From an uncultured Muribaculaceae bacterium (GTDB taxonomy: Bacteria; Bacteroidota; Bacteroidia; Bacteroidales; Muribaculaceae), in the NCBI GenBank assembly GCA_905207535.1, contig CAJLLX010000025.1, forward strand, positions 1 to 18,931: 18,931 nt of DNA, in the 5' to 3' direction. Below, in pieces: positions 1 to 6,858 of the stretch; the first letter of the stretch is position 1, and each line of letters opens with the position of its first letter. The notes beneath the pieces are model-generated. The model was not told the DNA's origin and ran no database searches. It was given only the letters and a program-made list of their open reading frames with translations. Position numbers and translations under genes: made by a program.

Positions 1-860
1 GCACGCCCGAGACCTTCGGACGTCCCGGCCACATCAACCCGCTCTACGCCCAGGATGCCGGTGTGCTTCGCCGCAGCGGCCACACCGAGGCTGCCGTCGA
101 CCTGGCACGCCTTGCCGGGCTCTATCCCGCCGCCGCGCTGATGGAGATCATGTCGGACAACGGGGAGATGGCCCGTCTGCCCGAGCTGCGTCGCCGCGCC
201 GACGAGTGGGGGCTGAAACTGATCAGCATCGCCGACCTCATTGCCTACCGCCTGAAGAAGGAGAGCCTCGTGGAGGAGGGTGTGGAGGTGGATCTCCCCA
301 CCTGCTACGGCCATTTTCGCCTTATCCCCTTCCGTCAGAAGAGCAACGGGCTGGAGCATGTGGCCATCTTCAAGGGCGACCTCCACACCGACGAGCCGGT
401 GCTGGTGAGGGTGCACTCGTCGTGCGCCACCGGCGACATCTTCGGGTCGCTGCGCTGCGACTGCGGCGAGCAGCTGCATCAGGCGCTGCGCATGGTGGAG
501 CGCGAGGGTCGCGGAGCGGTGATCTACCTCAGCCAGGAGGGACGCGGCATCGGCCTGATGGACAAAATCCGCGCCTACAAGCTCCAGGAGGAGGGTATGG
601 ACACCGTTGAGGCCAACCTGCATCTCGGCCACAAAGCCGATGAGCGCGACTATGGCGTGGGTGCACAGATACTTCATGCCCTCGGCATCAAGAAAATGCG
701 CCTGATGACCAACAACCCCATCAAGCGCATCGGCCTCGAGGGCTACGGCCTCGAAGTGGTGGAAAATGTGCCCATCGAGATCGAGCCCAACGATTACGAC
801 CGCTTCTATCTCGGGACGAAAAAACATCGCATGGGGCACAATTTGAGGAAGGTAGAGTGA
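1..860 (+). CDS. ribBA: Bifunctional 3,4-dihydroxy-2-butanone 4-phosphate synthase / GTP cyclohydrolase II, 5'-truncated
   Basis: This enzyme feeds both precursor branches of riboflavin synthesis: ribulose 5-phosphate to dihydroxybutanone phosphate (RibB half) and GTP to diaminopyrimidine (RibA half). The open frame enters from the left edge in frame 3, giving 285 visible residues of the roughly 400 usual, so about the first third is missing. A GTG at 63 is internal, because the RibB motifs RPGH (visible residues 7-10) and RSGHTEA (24-30) lie on both sides of it. The GTP cyclohydrolase half is complete: zinc cysteines C141, C152 and C154 in CATGDIFGSLRCDC, then SQEGRGIGL, YGVGAQIL and TNNPIKRIGLEGYG. 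The TGA at 858-860 is followed by the hairpin at 939-975. No neighbouring rib gene is visible. No frameshift or lost catalytic motif is seen in the visible part. Confidence 0.97.
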   Translation, partial: TPETFGRPGHINPLYAQDAGVLRRSGHTEAAVDLARLAGLYPAAALMEIMSDNGEMARLPELRRRADEWGLKLISIADLIAYRLKKESLVEEGVEVDLPTCYGHFRLIPFRQKSNGLEHVAIFKGDLHTDEPVLVRVHSSCATGDIFGSLRCDCGEQLHQALRMVEREGRGAVIYLSQEGRGIGLMDKIRAYKLQEEGMDTVEANLHLGHKADERDYGVGAQILHALGIKKMRLMTNNPIKRIGLEGYGLEVVENVPIEIEPNDYDRFYLGTKKHRMGHNLRKVE

Positions 861-931
861 CAGGCCGGTCAGCTTTCAGAAATTGATAGCCTTGTAGGCC
901 TCAAAGAGAGGCTCTGAGGCTGCTTTAAACG

Positions 932-975
932 AAAAAAAGGAGGGTGTATCGCCATTTTTCGGCGATACACCCTCC
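932..975 (-). terminator. Strong rho-independent terminator for perR-rbr, probably bidirectional
   Basis: A perfect 15-bp stem (939-953 pairs with 961-975) encloses the 7-nt loop ATTTTTC. Seven A at 932-938 become a T-tract directly after the stem on the minus strand, so the structure best terminates rbr, which stops at 1021. On the plus strand the stem is followed only by CGCTCTTTAT, a weaker tail, so ribBA may share it. A second small hairpin at 888-921 (AGCCT/AGGCT outside, GCCTC/GAGGC inside) lies just after ribBA and has no T-tract. Confidence 0.9.
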
Positions 976-1020
976 CGCTCTTTATCTACGTGAGTGAATT
1001 AGTGTCGGACTAAGCGGGGC

Positions 1021-1563
1021 TTAGAAGTTTTCGGCTTTGATCTCGAAGAAGCTCTCGGGATGGAGGCATACGGGGCACGCCTTGGGAGCCTTTTTGCCGA
1101 TGTGGATGTGTCCGCAGTTGCGGCAGAGCCATACGGTGTCGCCCTCGCGCGAGAAGACGATCCCCTCTTCGATGTTCTGTGCCAGTCGGCGGTAGCGCTC
1201 CTCGTGGTGCTTCTCGATGGCGGCTACGGCGCGGAAGCGGGCAGCAATCTGGGGGAATCCCTCGGCGTCGGCCTCTTCGGCCATTTTGGCGTACATGTCG
1301 GTCCACTCGTAGTTTTCGCCGGCGGCAGCGGCGTTGAGGTTGTCGAGTGTGCCGGAGACGTCGCCGCCGTTGAGGAGCTTGAACCACAGCTTGGCGTGCT
1401 CCTTCTCGTTGTTGGCAGTCTCCTCGAAGATGGCAGCTATCTGCTCGAAGCCGTCCTTGCGTGCTTTGGAGGCGAAATATGTGTATTTGTTACGGGCCAT
1501 GGACTCGCCGGCGAAGGCTTCCATGAGATTCTTCTCGGTTTTGGTTCCTTTAAGGTCTTTCAT
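1021..1563 (-). CDS. rbr: Rubrerythrin (peroxide reductase, diiron plus rubredoxin domains)
   Basis: Rubrerythrin is a cytoplasmic non-haem iron protein that reduces hydrogen peroxide in anaerobes, with electrons passing through its rubredoxin-like domain. The 180-residue protein has the standard two-domain plan. A four-helix diiron domain carries E20 (FAGES), E53/H56 (EKEH), E83/E86 (GENYEWTDMY) and the EKHHEERY helix (117-124). A C-terminal rubredoxin domain carries the cysteine pairs C147/C150 (CRNCGH) and C163/C166 (CPVC). The ATG at 1563-1561 overlaps the TGA of the upstream perR-like gene as ATGA, so the two are almost certainly cotranscribed and translationally coupled. The gene ends at the strong terminator at 932-975. 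All expected metal-binding positions look intact. The short form, with no reverse-rubrerythrin or extra domains, fits classical Rbr. Confidence 0.97.
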   Translation of the reverse strand: MKDLKGTKTEKNLMEAFAGESMARNKYTYFASKARKDGFEQIAAIFEETANNEKEHAKLWFKLLNGGDVSGTLDNLNAAAAGENYEWTDMYAKMAEEADAEGFPQIAARFRAVAAIEKHHEERYRRLAQNIEEGIVFSREGDTVWLCRNCGHIHIGKKAPKACPVCLHPESFFEIKAENF

Positions 1564-2000
1564 TTGTCTATGTTTTTGGAGTTGTTGTTATTTGCTTTGC
1601 ATTGTGGGCAGATCCCCTTGAAATAGAGGTTGACGTTGTCGCACTTGAAGGCATCCGGGGCGTGGAGCGCCGAGATGTCGAACGGCACATCGAAGATCCG
1701 GCCGCATTGGCGGCAGAGAAAATGGGCATGCGGCTGATAGTCGGCGGAGTCGTATCTGGTGGATTCGGCCGCGATGTCGATGTCATTGATCAGATGCTTC
1801 TCGGCAAGGAGACGGAGGGTGTTGAACACCGTGGCCCTCGAGAGTATCGGCGTCTGCTCTTTGAAATGCATGTAGATCTCGTCGGCCGTGGGGTGGGTGG
1901 TGCTCGAGGCGACGTATTCCAGCACGGCGAGCCTCTGCACCGAGGGGCGGATGCCGGCCCTGGTGAGCTGATTGATGAGGTGGCTGCGTGCGGAAGTCAT
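1560..2000 (-). CDS. perR: Fur-family peroxide-responsive repressor, PerR type
   Basis: The 146-residue protein has the Fur-family winged helix (HPTADEIY 36-43, recognition segment SRATVFNTL 54-62) followed by the metal-binding dimerisation domain. Structural zinc cysteines are C96/C99 (CRQCG) and C131/C134 (CPQC). Candidate regulatory-metal ligands are H36, D84, H91, H93 and D104, which fall almost residue for residue on H37, D85, H91, H93 and D104 of Bacillus subtilis PerR. An Asp at 104 is typical of PerR, whereas Fur has Glu there. PerR senses peroxide by iron-catalysed histidine oxidation and then releases its operators. It directly precedes rbr with an ATGA overlap, which supports a peroxide-stress role and autoregulation. 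The start at 2000 lies about 32 nt below the predicted transcription start. The last residues are Asn/Lys-rich. A Zur or Fur identity is less likely. Confidence 0.9.
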   Translation of the reverse strand: MTSARSHLINQLTRAGIRPSVQRLAVLEYVASSTTHPTADEIYMHFKEQTPILSRATVFNTLRLLAEKHLINDIDIAAESTRYDSADYQPHAHFLCRQCGRIFDVPFDISALHAPDAFKCDNVNLYFKGICPQCKANNNNSKNIDK

Positions 2001-2038
2001 ATTTCTTGTTGGAATGAGTATTGTTTTTAGACTGAGTG

Positions 2039-2070
2039 CAAAGTTAGATTAAATAAAGGATATGTGCAAA
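2039..2070 (-). promoter_or_regulatory. Bacteroidota-type promoter of perR-rbr
   Basis: Read on the minus strand, TTTG (2070-2067), a 20-nt spacer and TAACTTTG (2046-2039) match the Bacteroidota sigma-70 elements TTTG / TAnnTTTG. This places transcription start near 2032, about 32 nt before the perR ATG. Inside the spacer is a 15-bp AT-rich imperfect dyad, TTAGATTAAATAAAG (2044-2058), of the length of a per box but with only partial symmetry. A perfect palindrome TTTCCGGAAA (2073-2082) sits just upstream of the -33 element. Either could be an operator; neither assignment is proven. Confidence 0.7.
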
Positions 2071-2179
2071 TATTTCCGGAAAAATTTTTGAAAAAAATGC
2101 GGGAAAAAGGGGGAGGGGGAAAAGGTGGACGAGGAAGGGAGGGAAGATGGAATCAAAGCTTGAGGATTAAGGCCGACTA

Positions 2180-2199
2180 ATCAAAGCTAAAGCTTTGAT
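2180..2199. repeat. Inverted repeat ATCAAAGCT-AA-AGCTTTGAT with a third copy at 2152-2160
   Basis: The two 9-nt arms are perfectly complementary with a 2-nt centre. The left arm is part of a 10-nt direct repeat, AATCAAAGCT, at 2151-2160 and 2179-2188, spaced 28 bp start to start. No T-tract follows on either strand, so this is not a standard terminator. It lies about 110 bp upstream of the perR -33 element and could be a protein-binding site or remnant repeat. Confidence 0.5.
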
Positions 2200-2265
2200 A
2201 ACTAAAAAACGCATAGCAGGAGGGGTGGGAAGGGTGAGAGGAAGAGGGGAGGAGGGGGGCGCAAT

Positions 2266-2297
2266 AAAAAAGCTGCGACTTTGAGCCGCAGCTTTTT
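2266..2297 (-). terminator. Rho-independent terminator after trxA
   Basis: An 11-bp perfect stem, AAAAAGCTGCG (2267-2277) with CGCAGCTTTTT (2287-2297), encloses a 9-nt loop. On the minus strand the G/C-rich core is followed by a T-run, 25 nt after the trxA stop codon. The A/T symmetry means it could also work on the plus strand. Confidence 0.88.
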
Positions 2298-2322
2298 GGG
2301 AGAGGAAGATAGTGGGGGCGGA

Positions 2323-2646
2323 TCAGAGGGCGAGGAGCTCCTCGATCTTGGCGCGGAAGGTCTCGCGCGACTGCGAGCCGGCCAGGCGGATGGATGTCTT
2401 TTTGCCGTCCTTGAAGAAGAGGAAGGTGGGGATTGACATGATGCGGTATTCGGAGCTGAGCTCGCTCTCCTCGTCGACGTTGTATTTGCCGATCTCTACG
2501 CGGCCTTCGTATTCCTTGGCCATCTCGTCGACGATGGGCACCATAGCCATGCAGGGACCGCACCAGGTGGCCCAGAAGTCGATGATTACGGGTTTGCCGG
2601 AGGCAATGAGTTCTTTCGCGTTAGCGTCGGTAATAGTAAGTGCCAT
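2323..2646 (-). CDS. trxA: Thioredoxin
   Basis: This is a small cytoplasmic dithiol oxidoreductase that keeps protein thiols reduced, using electrons from thioredoxin reductase. The 107-residue length equals a single minimal thioredoxin domain. The active site is WCGPC (28-32), with the buried acid D23 ahead of it in IIDFWATWC, and the cis-proline at 73 (SIPTFLFF). There is no signal peptide or lipobox, so it is not one of the periplasmic thioredoxin-like proteins common in Bacteroidota. The start at 2646 gives the canonical N-terminus MALTITD. Longer frames upstream run through the end of dnaE in another frame and are not credible. It starts 65 bp after dnaE ends, no clear separate promoter is visible between them, and a terminator follows, so dnaE and trxA probably share a transcript. 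Confidence 0.96.
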   Translation of the reverse strand: MALTITDANAKELIASGKPVIIDFWATWCGPCMAMVPIVDEMAKEYEGRVEIGKYNVDEESELSSEYRIMSIPTFLFFKDGKKTSIRLAGSQSRETFRAKIEELLAL

Positions 2647-2711
2647 TTTTTTTGATGTTTGTGTTTGGATATTTATATGTATATGTTGTATACTCGGGTT
2701 GAGGTAGGGGA

Positions 2712-5700
2712 TTAGTCGTTGTCGATCTCGAGCAGCTCGGGTGCCTCGGCGGCTTCGGGAGTGGATTCGGCGAAGCGCGAAAGGTCGTCGAAGCGGGTGC
2801 CTCCGGTGATGTCGCGGTTGCGGCTGATCTCGTAGCGCAGCTTGAAGGAGTCGAGCATGTTCATGAGGTTGCGGTTGATCGAGAGGCCGGTTTTGGAGGT
2901 GAGTTTCACCGAGCGGCCTATCGAGGGATCGGCCAGGAGGATGTTGAGGTGTCCCTTCTGCGAAGTAGACTCTTGGATATGCTCCTGGAGCGAGGAGATG
3001 AGCACCGGCTTCACTTCGTCGGGGTCGAGGATGATGGTGATCCCTTCGATGGTCTTCCCCTGAGCCTCCTCGAGCAGGCGCAGGCGCTCGATGTCGAGCA
3101 TCAGTTCGTCGCCCTTGAACGAGAGCTTGTAGCGGGCGTTGATGAATATGTCGGTGCCGGGACGGCAATATTTTTCCACCTCGTAGAATTTGTTGCCGAA
3201 GATGCGCACGGTGATGCTTCCGGTGAAGTCCTCGAGGGTGAGGATGCCGAAGGGCTTGCCGCGCTGGGTGAGCTTCGACTCATATTTGGTGATCATGCCG
3301 CCGAAGCACACCTCCATATTCTCCTCGGGGGTGAGTTCGTGCACCTGTTTGATGGTGAGCATACCGTAGTTGAGCTCCATGTCGTAGGGCTTGAGGGGAT
3401 GGGAGGAGAGGTACATCCCCACCAGTTCCTTCTCCTTCTCGAGCTTCTCAGCCTCGGAGACGGGCACGGCCGACTTGGGGATGGGGCGCGCCTGGATGCG
3501 CATCTCGTTGTCCATCTCGCCGAAGAGCGACATCTCCTTGCTCTGCTCGGCGCTCTGGTAGGAGGCGCCGTAGCGCAGGAGCTGCTCTATGAAGGTCTCG
3601 TCGCGGTTGTTTTTCTCGAAATAGTCCTCGCGCTTGAGCTCGGTGTACCAGTCGAAGGCGCCGGAGAGCACCAGGTTCTCGAAGGTGCGGCGGTTGACCA
3701 CCCCGGCGGGCACACGCTCCACAAAGTCGTAGGGGCTCTCGAAGCGCCCCTTCTCGTCGCGTGCGCGGATGATGGCGGCCACCACATTGTCGCCCACGCC
3801 CTTGATGGCGGTGAGGCCGAAGCGGATATCGCCCTGCTTGTTGACACCGAAGCGCGAGAACGACTCGTTGACGTCGGGACCCTTGACGGTGATGCGCATC
3901 GACTTGCACTCGTCCATGAAGTTGGTGAGCTTGGTGATGTCGGAGCTGTTGCGCGACAGCACGGCGGCCATATATTCTGCCGGGTAGTTGGCCTTGAGGT
4001 ATGCGGTCTGGAAGGCCACCCACGAGTAGCAGGTGGCGTGGCTCTTGTTGAAGGCGTAGGAGGCAAACTGCTCCCAGTCGGCCCAGATCTTCTCGAGCAC
4101 CTCGGGCTTGTGGCCGTTGGCCTGTCCGCCGGCGAGAAATTTGCCCTTCAGGTGGTTCATCTTGTCGATGAGCTTCTTACCCATGGCCTTGCGCAGGGTG
4201 TCGCTCTCGCCTCGGGTGAAGTTGGCCAGCAGTCGCGACAGGAGCATCACCTGCTCCTGATACACGGTGATGCCGTAGGTGTCCTTGAGATATTTCTCCA
4301 TGATGGGAATATCGTAGACGATAGGCTTCTTCTTGTGCTTGCGGGCGATGAAGTCAGGGATATACTGCATAGGCCCGGGGCGGTAGAGGGCGTTCATGGC
4401 TATGAGGTCCTCGAAGGTCGAGGGCTGCAGCTCGCGGAGATACTTCTGCATGCCGGCCGACTCGAACTGGAAGGTGCCTATGGTGCGCCCCTCGCTGTAA
4501 AGGCGGTAGGTGGCGGGGTCGTCGATGGGAATTTTCTCCATGTCGAGGGTGAAGCCGTGGGTCTGGCGGATATTCTCCACGGCGTCCTGTATGATGGAGA
4601 GGGTCTTGAGGCCGAGGAAGTCCATCTTGATCAGTCCGGTCTCCTCGATGACGCGCCCTTCGTATTGTGTCACCAGCAGCTTGCCCTCGAGCTTGTCGAC
4701 GGCGGTGCTCACCGGCACCCAGTCGGAGATCTTGTCGCGGCATATGATCACGCCGCAGGCGTGCACGCCCGTGCCGCGCACATTGCCCTCCAGCTGCTGG
4801 GCGAATTTTAGCGTCTGACGGATCACGGGGTTGGGGCTGTTGAGCTCCGTGCGGAATCCGTCGACGAGACGGTAGCAGTTTTTGAGGTTGAGCTTGGCCT
4901 CCTTGCCGTTCTCCTCGGGCATGTGGCGCGGGATGATCTTCACCAGGCGGTCGCTTTCGGGGATGGGGAGCCCTTCCACGCGGGCCACATCCTTGATGGC
5001 CATTTTTGTGGCCATGGTGCCGTAGGTGATGATATGCGCCACATTTTCGGCACCGTATTTCTCGGTGACATACTGCAGCACGCGGGCGCGGCCGTCGTCG
5101 TCGAAGTCCACATCGATATCGGGGAGCGAGATACGGTCGGGGTTAAGGAATCGCTCGAACAGCAGGTCGTACTTGATGGGGTCGATCTGTGTGATGCCGA
5201 GACAGTAGGCCACGCACGAGCCGGCGGCCGACCCACGGCCGGGCCCCACACTCACTCCGAGCTTGGCCCGCGACTGGTTGATAAAGTCCTGCACGATAAG
5301 GAAGTAGCCCGGGAAGCCCATGGTCTTCATGATGTGCAGCTCAAACTTGATGCGCTCCCTGACGTCGTCGGGCAGCGGCGAGCCATAGCGGCGCTCGGCG
5401 CCTTCGTAGGCGAGTTTGCCGAGGTAGTCGGCCTCAAATTTTATGCGGTAGAGCTTGTCGTAGCCGCCAAGCTTCTTGATCTTCTTTTCGGCCTCCTCCT
5501 GCGAGAGCACCACATTGCCGTTTTCGTCGCGGGTGAACTCGTCGAAGAGGTCCTGCTCGGTGATGCGCGAGCGATACTCCTCTTCGGTGCCGAATTCCTC
5601 GGGGATGGCGAAGAAGGGCATGATAGGCGCGTGGTCGATGTCGTAAAACTCCACCTTGTCGGCTATCTCCAGGGTGTTGGCCATCGCTTCGGGCACGTCG

Positions 5701-6608
5701 GAGAAGACGGCCTCCATCTCTGCGGTGGTTTTGAGCCATTCCTGCTTGCTGTAGAGCATACGGTTTTCGTCGGAGATCTTTTTGCCGGTGGAGAGGCAGA
5801 TGAGGCGCTCGTGGGCCTCGGCGTCCTCCTCGTTGACGAAGTGCGAGTCGTTGGAGCAGATGACCTTGATGCCGAATTTCTGCGCCATGCGCATCAGTTC
5901 GGTGTTGACTTTCTGCTGCAGGGGGAAGGTCTCGTGGTTGGCGCGGGGCACTGTGGCTTTATGGCGCTGCAGCTCAAGGTAGTAGTCGTCGCCAAACTGC
6001 TCCTTCCACCACTGCACGGCCTTCTCGGCCTCCTCTATCTGTCCCTGAAGGATGAGCTTTGGTATCTCGCCGCCGAGGCACGCCGAGCACACGATGATAC
6101 CCTCTTTGTGGGCAATGATGTCGGCTTTGTCGGTGCGCGGATGGGAGTAGAAACCGTCGGTCCACGCCTTCGACACTATTTTGATCAGATTGTGGTAGCC
6201 GCGCTCGTTTTTGGCGAGAAGTATGAGGTGGCGGCCTGTGTCGTGCTTGTCGGTGTGGCTCAGGAGCGACTCGTTGGCCACATACACCTCGCAGCCGAGG
6301 ATGGGCTTGAAGATCTTCCCCTCCAGCTCCTTGGCACGGTCGCGCTGGCTCTGCGCCTCCTCGGCGTTGCCGGCCTCCTCGGCCTCTTTGGCAGCGGCGA
6401 GGGCGTCCTTGATGGCTCCGCGGGTCTTGGAGTTTTTCTTGGACACATAGTTGTAAAACTCCTTGATGCCGAACATGTTGCCATGGTCGGTGATGGCTAT
6501 CGCCGGCATGCCGTCGGCCATAGCCTTATCCACCAGGGCTTCGACGGGCGCCTGGCCGTCGAGGATGGAGTATTGTGTATGTACGTGGAGGTGTACGAAT
6601 TTGCTCAT
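2712..6608 (-). CDS. dnaE: DNA polymerase III alpha subunit (replicative polymerase)
   Basis: This is the catalytic chain of the replicative C-family DNA polymerase. At 1298 residues it is longer than the E. coli enzyme (about 1160). Order: PHP domain (HLHVHTQYS 6-14, TDHGNMFG 40-47, CEVYV, CSACLGGE, NDSHFV); palm/fingers with GPGRGSAAGSCV and the catalytic PDIDVDFDDDGR near residue 495; helix-hairpin-helix region (TAIKGVGDNV); a clamp-binding-like EMSLFGE near 1025; an OB domain around 1095-1155 (GGMITKYESK, GSITVRIFG); and a variable C-terminus. A Lys/Ala/Glu-rich helical insert lies inside the PHP domain at about 58-98. The ATG at 6608 gives the standard MSKFVHLHVHT start. A GTG start 90 nt upstream would precede the predicted -7 element. 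trxA follows 65 bp downstream. Confidence 0.97.
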   Translation of the reverse strand: MSKFVHLHVHTQYSILDGQAPVEALVDKAMADGMPAIAITDHGNMFGIKEFYNYVSKKNSKTRGAIKDALAAAKEAEEAGNAEEAQSQRDRAKELEGKIFKPILGCEVYVANESLLSHTDKHDTGRHLILLAKNERGYHNLIKIVSKAWTDGFYSHPRTDKADIIAHKEGIIVCSACLGGEIPKLILQGQIEEAEKAVQWWKEQFGDDYYLELQRHKATVPRANHETFPLQQKVNTELMRMAQKFGIKVICSNDSHFVNEEDAEAHERLICLSTGKKISDENRMLYSKQEWLKTTAEMEAVFSDVPEAMANTLEIADKVEFYDIDHAPIMPFFAIPEEFGTEEEYRSRITEQDLFDEFTRDENGNVVLSQEEAEKKIKKLGGYDKLYRIKFEADYLGKLAYEGAERRYGSPLPDDVRERIKFELHIMKTMGFPGYFLIVQDFINQSRAKLGVSVGPGRGSAAGSCVAYCLGITQIDPIKYDLLFERFLNPDRISLPDIDVDFDDDGRARVLQYVTEKYGAENVAHIITYGTMATKMAIKDVARVEGLPIPESDRLVKIIPRHMPEENGKEAKLNLKNCYRLVDGFRTELNSPNPVIRQTLKFAQQLEGNVRGTGVHACGVIICRDKISDWVPVSTAVDKLEGKLLVTQYEGRVIEETGLIKMDFLGLKTLSIIQDAVENIRQTHGFTLDMEKIPIDDPATYRLYSEGRTIGTFQFESAGMQKYLRELQPSTFEDLIAMNALYRPGPMQYIPDFIARKHKKKPIVYDIPIMEKYLKDTYGITVYQEQVMLLSRLLANFTRGESDTLRKAMGKKLIDKMNHLKGKFLAGGQANGHKPEVLEKIWADWEQFASYAFNKSHATCYSWVAFQTAYLKANYPAEYMAAVLSRNSSDITKLTNFMDECKSMRITVKGPDVNESFSRFGVNKQGDIRFGLTAIKGVGDNVVAAIIRARDEKGRFESPYDFVERVPAGVVNRRTFENLVLSGAFDWYTELKREDYFEKNNRDETFIEQLLRYGASYQSAEQSKEMSLFGEMDNEMRIQARPIPKSAVPVSEAEKLEKEKELVGMYLSSHPLKPYDMELNYGMLTIKQVHELTPEENMEVCFGGMITKYESKLTQRGKPFGILTLEDFTGSITVRIFGNKFYEVEKYCRPGTDIFINARYKLSFKGDELMLDIERLRLLEEAQGKTIEGITIILDPDEVKPVLISSLQEHIQESTSQKGHLNILLADPSIGRSVKLTSKTGLSINRNLMNMLDSFKLRYEISRNRDITGGTRFDDLSRFAESTPEAAEAPELLEIDND

Positions 6609-6640
6609 CGGAGTAACTGAAGGTTGGTGTTTGCAGACGA

Positions 6641-6648
6641 CAAATTTA
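6641..6648 (-). promoter_or_regulatory. Probable -7 element of the dnaE promoter
   Basis: On the minus strand TAAATTTG (6648-6641) fits TAnnTTTG, 33 nt before the dnaE ATG. No good TTTG is found at the expected -33 position, so the promoter is incomplete by consensus. It still argues against the longer dnaE start at 6698. Confidence 0.5.
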
Positions 6649-6730
6649 GTAATAAGTTTTGAGATTTCCCACACCCTTCCCCGCCCCTTTGCCTCCATTT
6701 TCCCCTAAAATCCTGACCCCTTTGCCCGTA

Positions 6731-6780
6731 AAAAATCTGCGCCGACAAGCCGCTTCGTTTCAGAGGGCTTGTCGGCGCAT
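6731..6780 (-). terminator. Terminator-like hairpin with no obvious upstream gene
   Basis: A perfect 14-bp GC-rich stem (6738-6751 with 6766-6779) has a 14-nt loop. On the minus strand it is followed by GATTTTTT, the usual shape of a rho-independent terminator. On the plus strand no T-tract follows. The only genes on either side are dnaE, which starts 130 bp further on in the same direction, and carA on the opposite strand, so no annotated transcript ends here. It could end a small RNA, or stop antisense transcription from reaching dnaE. Confidence 0.75.
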
Positions 6781-6800
6781 ATGGCTGCCCGGAGGTAGAA

Positions 6801-6817
6801 AAGCATGGGGCATGCTT
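6801..6817. repeat. Inverted repeat AAGCATG-GGG-CATGCTT
   Basis: Seven-bp perfect arms are separated by three G. It lies about 105 bp upstream of the carA -7 box and 20 bp from the orphan terminator. It could be a regulator-binding site for carA or dnaE, or a hairpin in a minus-strand RNA. Confidence 0.5.
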
Positions 6818-6821
6818 ATTG

Positions 6822-6858
6822 CCATTTTCGGGCTGCACGGGGGACGTGGCGAAAATGG
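6822..6858. repeat. Inverted repeat CCATTTTCG ... CGAAAATGG
   Basis: Nine-bp perfect arms (6822-6830 and 6850-6858) enclose 19 nt that themselves contain a CAC/GTG mini-stem. With the neighbouring repeats it would fold into a row of three hairpins in RNA. No T-tract follows. Confidence 0.5.

Larger units (their letters stand above)
2001..2322. other. 322-bp intergenic region between perR and trxA
   Basis: Besides the perR promoter and the trxA terminator, this stretch holds two strongly purine-rich plus-strand tracts (about 2101-2150 and 2216-2260). The second has five G-runs separated by short loops, a G-quadruplex-like arrangement. Between them are three copies of ATCAAAGCT: direct at 2152-2160 and 2180-2188, inverted at 2191-2199. 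The last two form a 9-bp perfect inverted repeat with a 2-nt spacer. I see no convincing coding sequence here. A frame across it on the minus strand is an alternative-frame extension of trxA and has no family features. Confidence 0.6.

Noticed and set aside
2647..3168. Thioredoxin as part of a 281-residue fusion protein.
   Set aside because: The N-terminal part is an out-of-frame reading of the 3' end of dnaE; the thioredoxin domain is complete from 2646.
2949..6620. Two long plus-strand frames (620 and 565 codons) opposite dnaE.
   Set aside because: Same codon-bias effect. The predicted proteins are low-complexity (EVGE, LVDEV repeats) and lie fully inside a certain dnaE.
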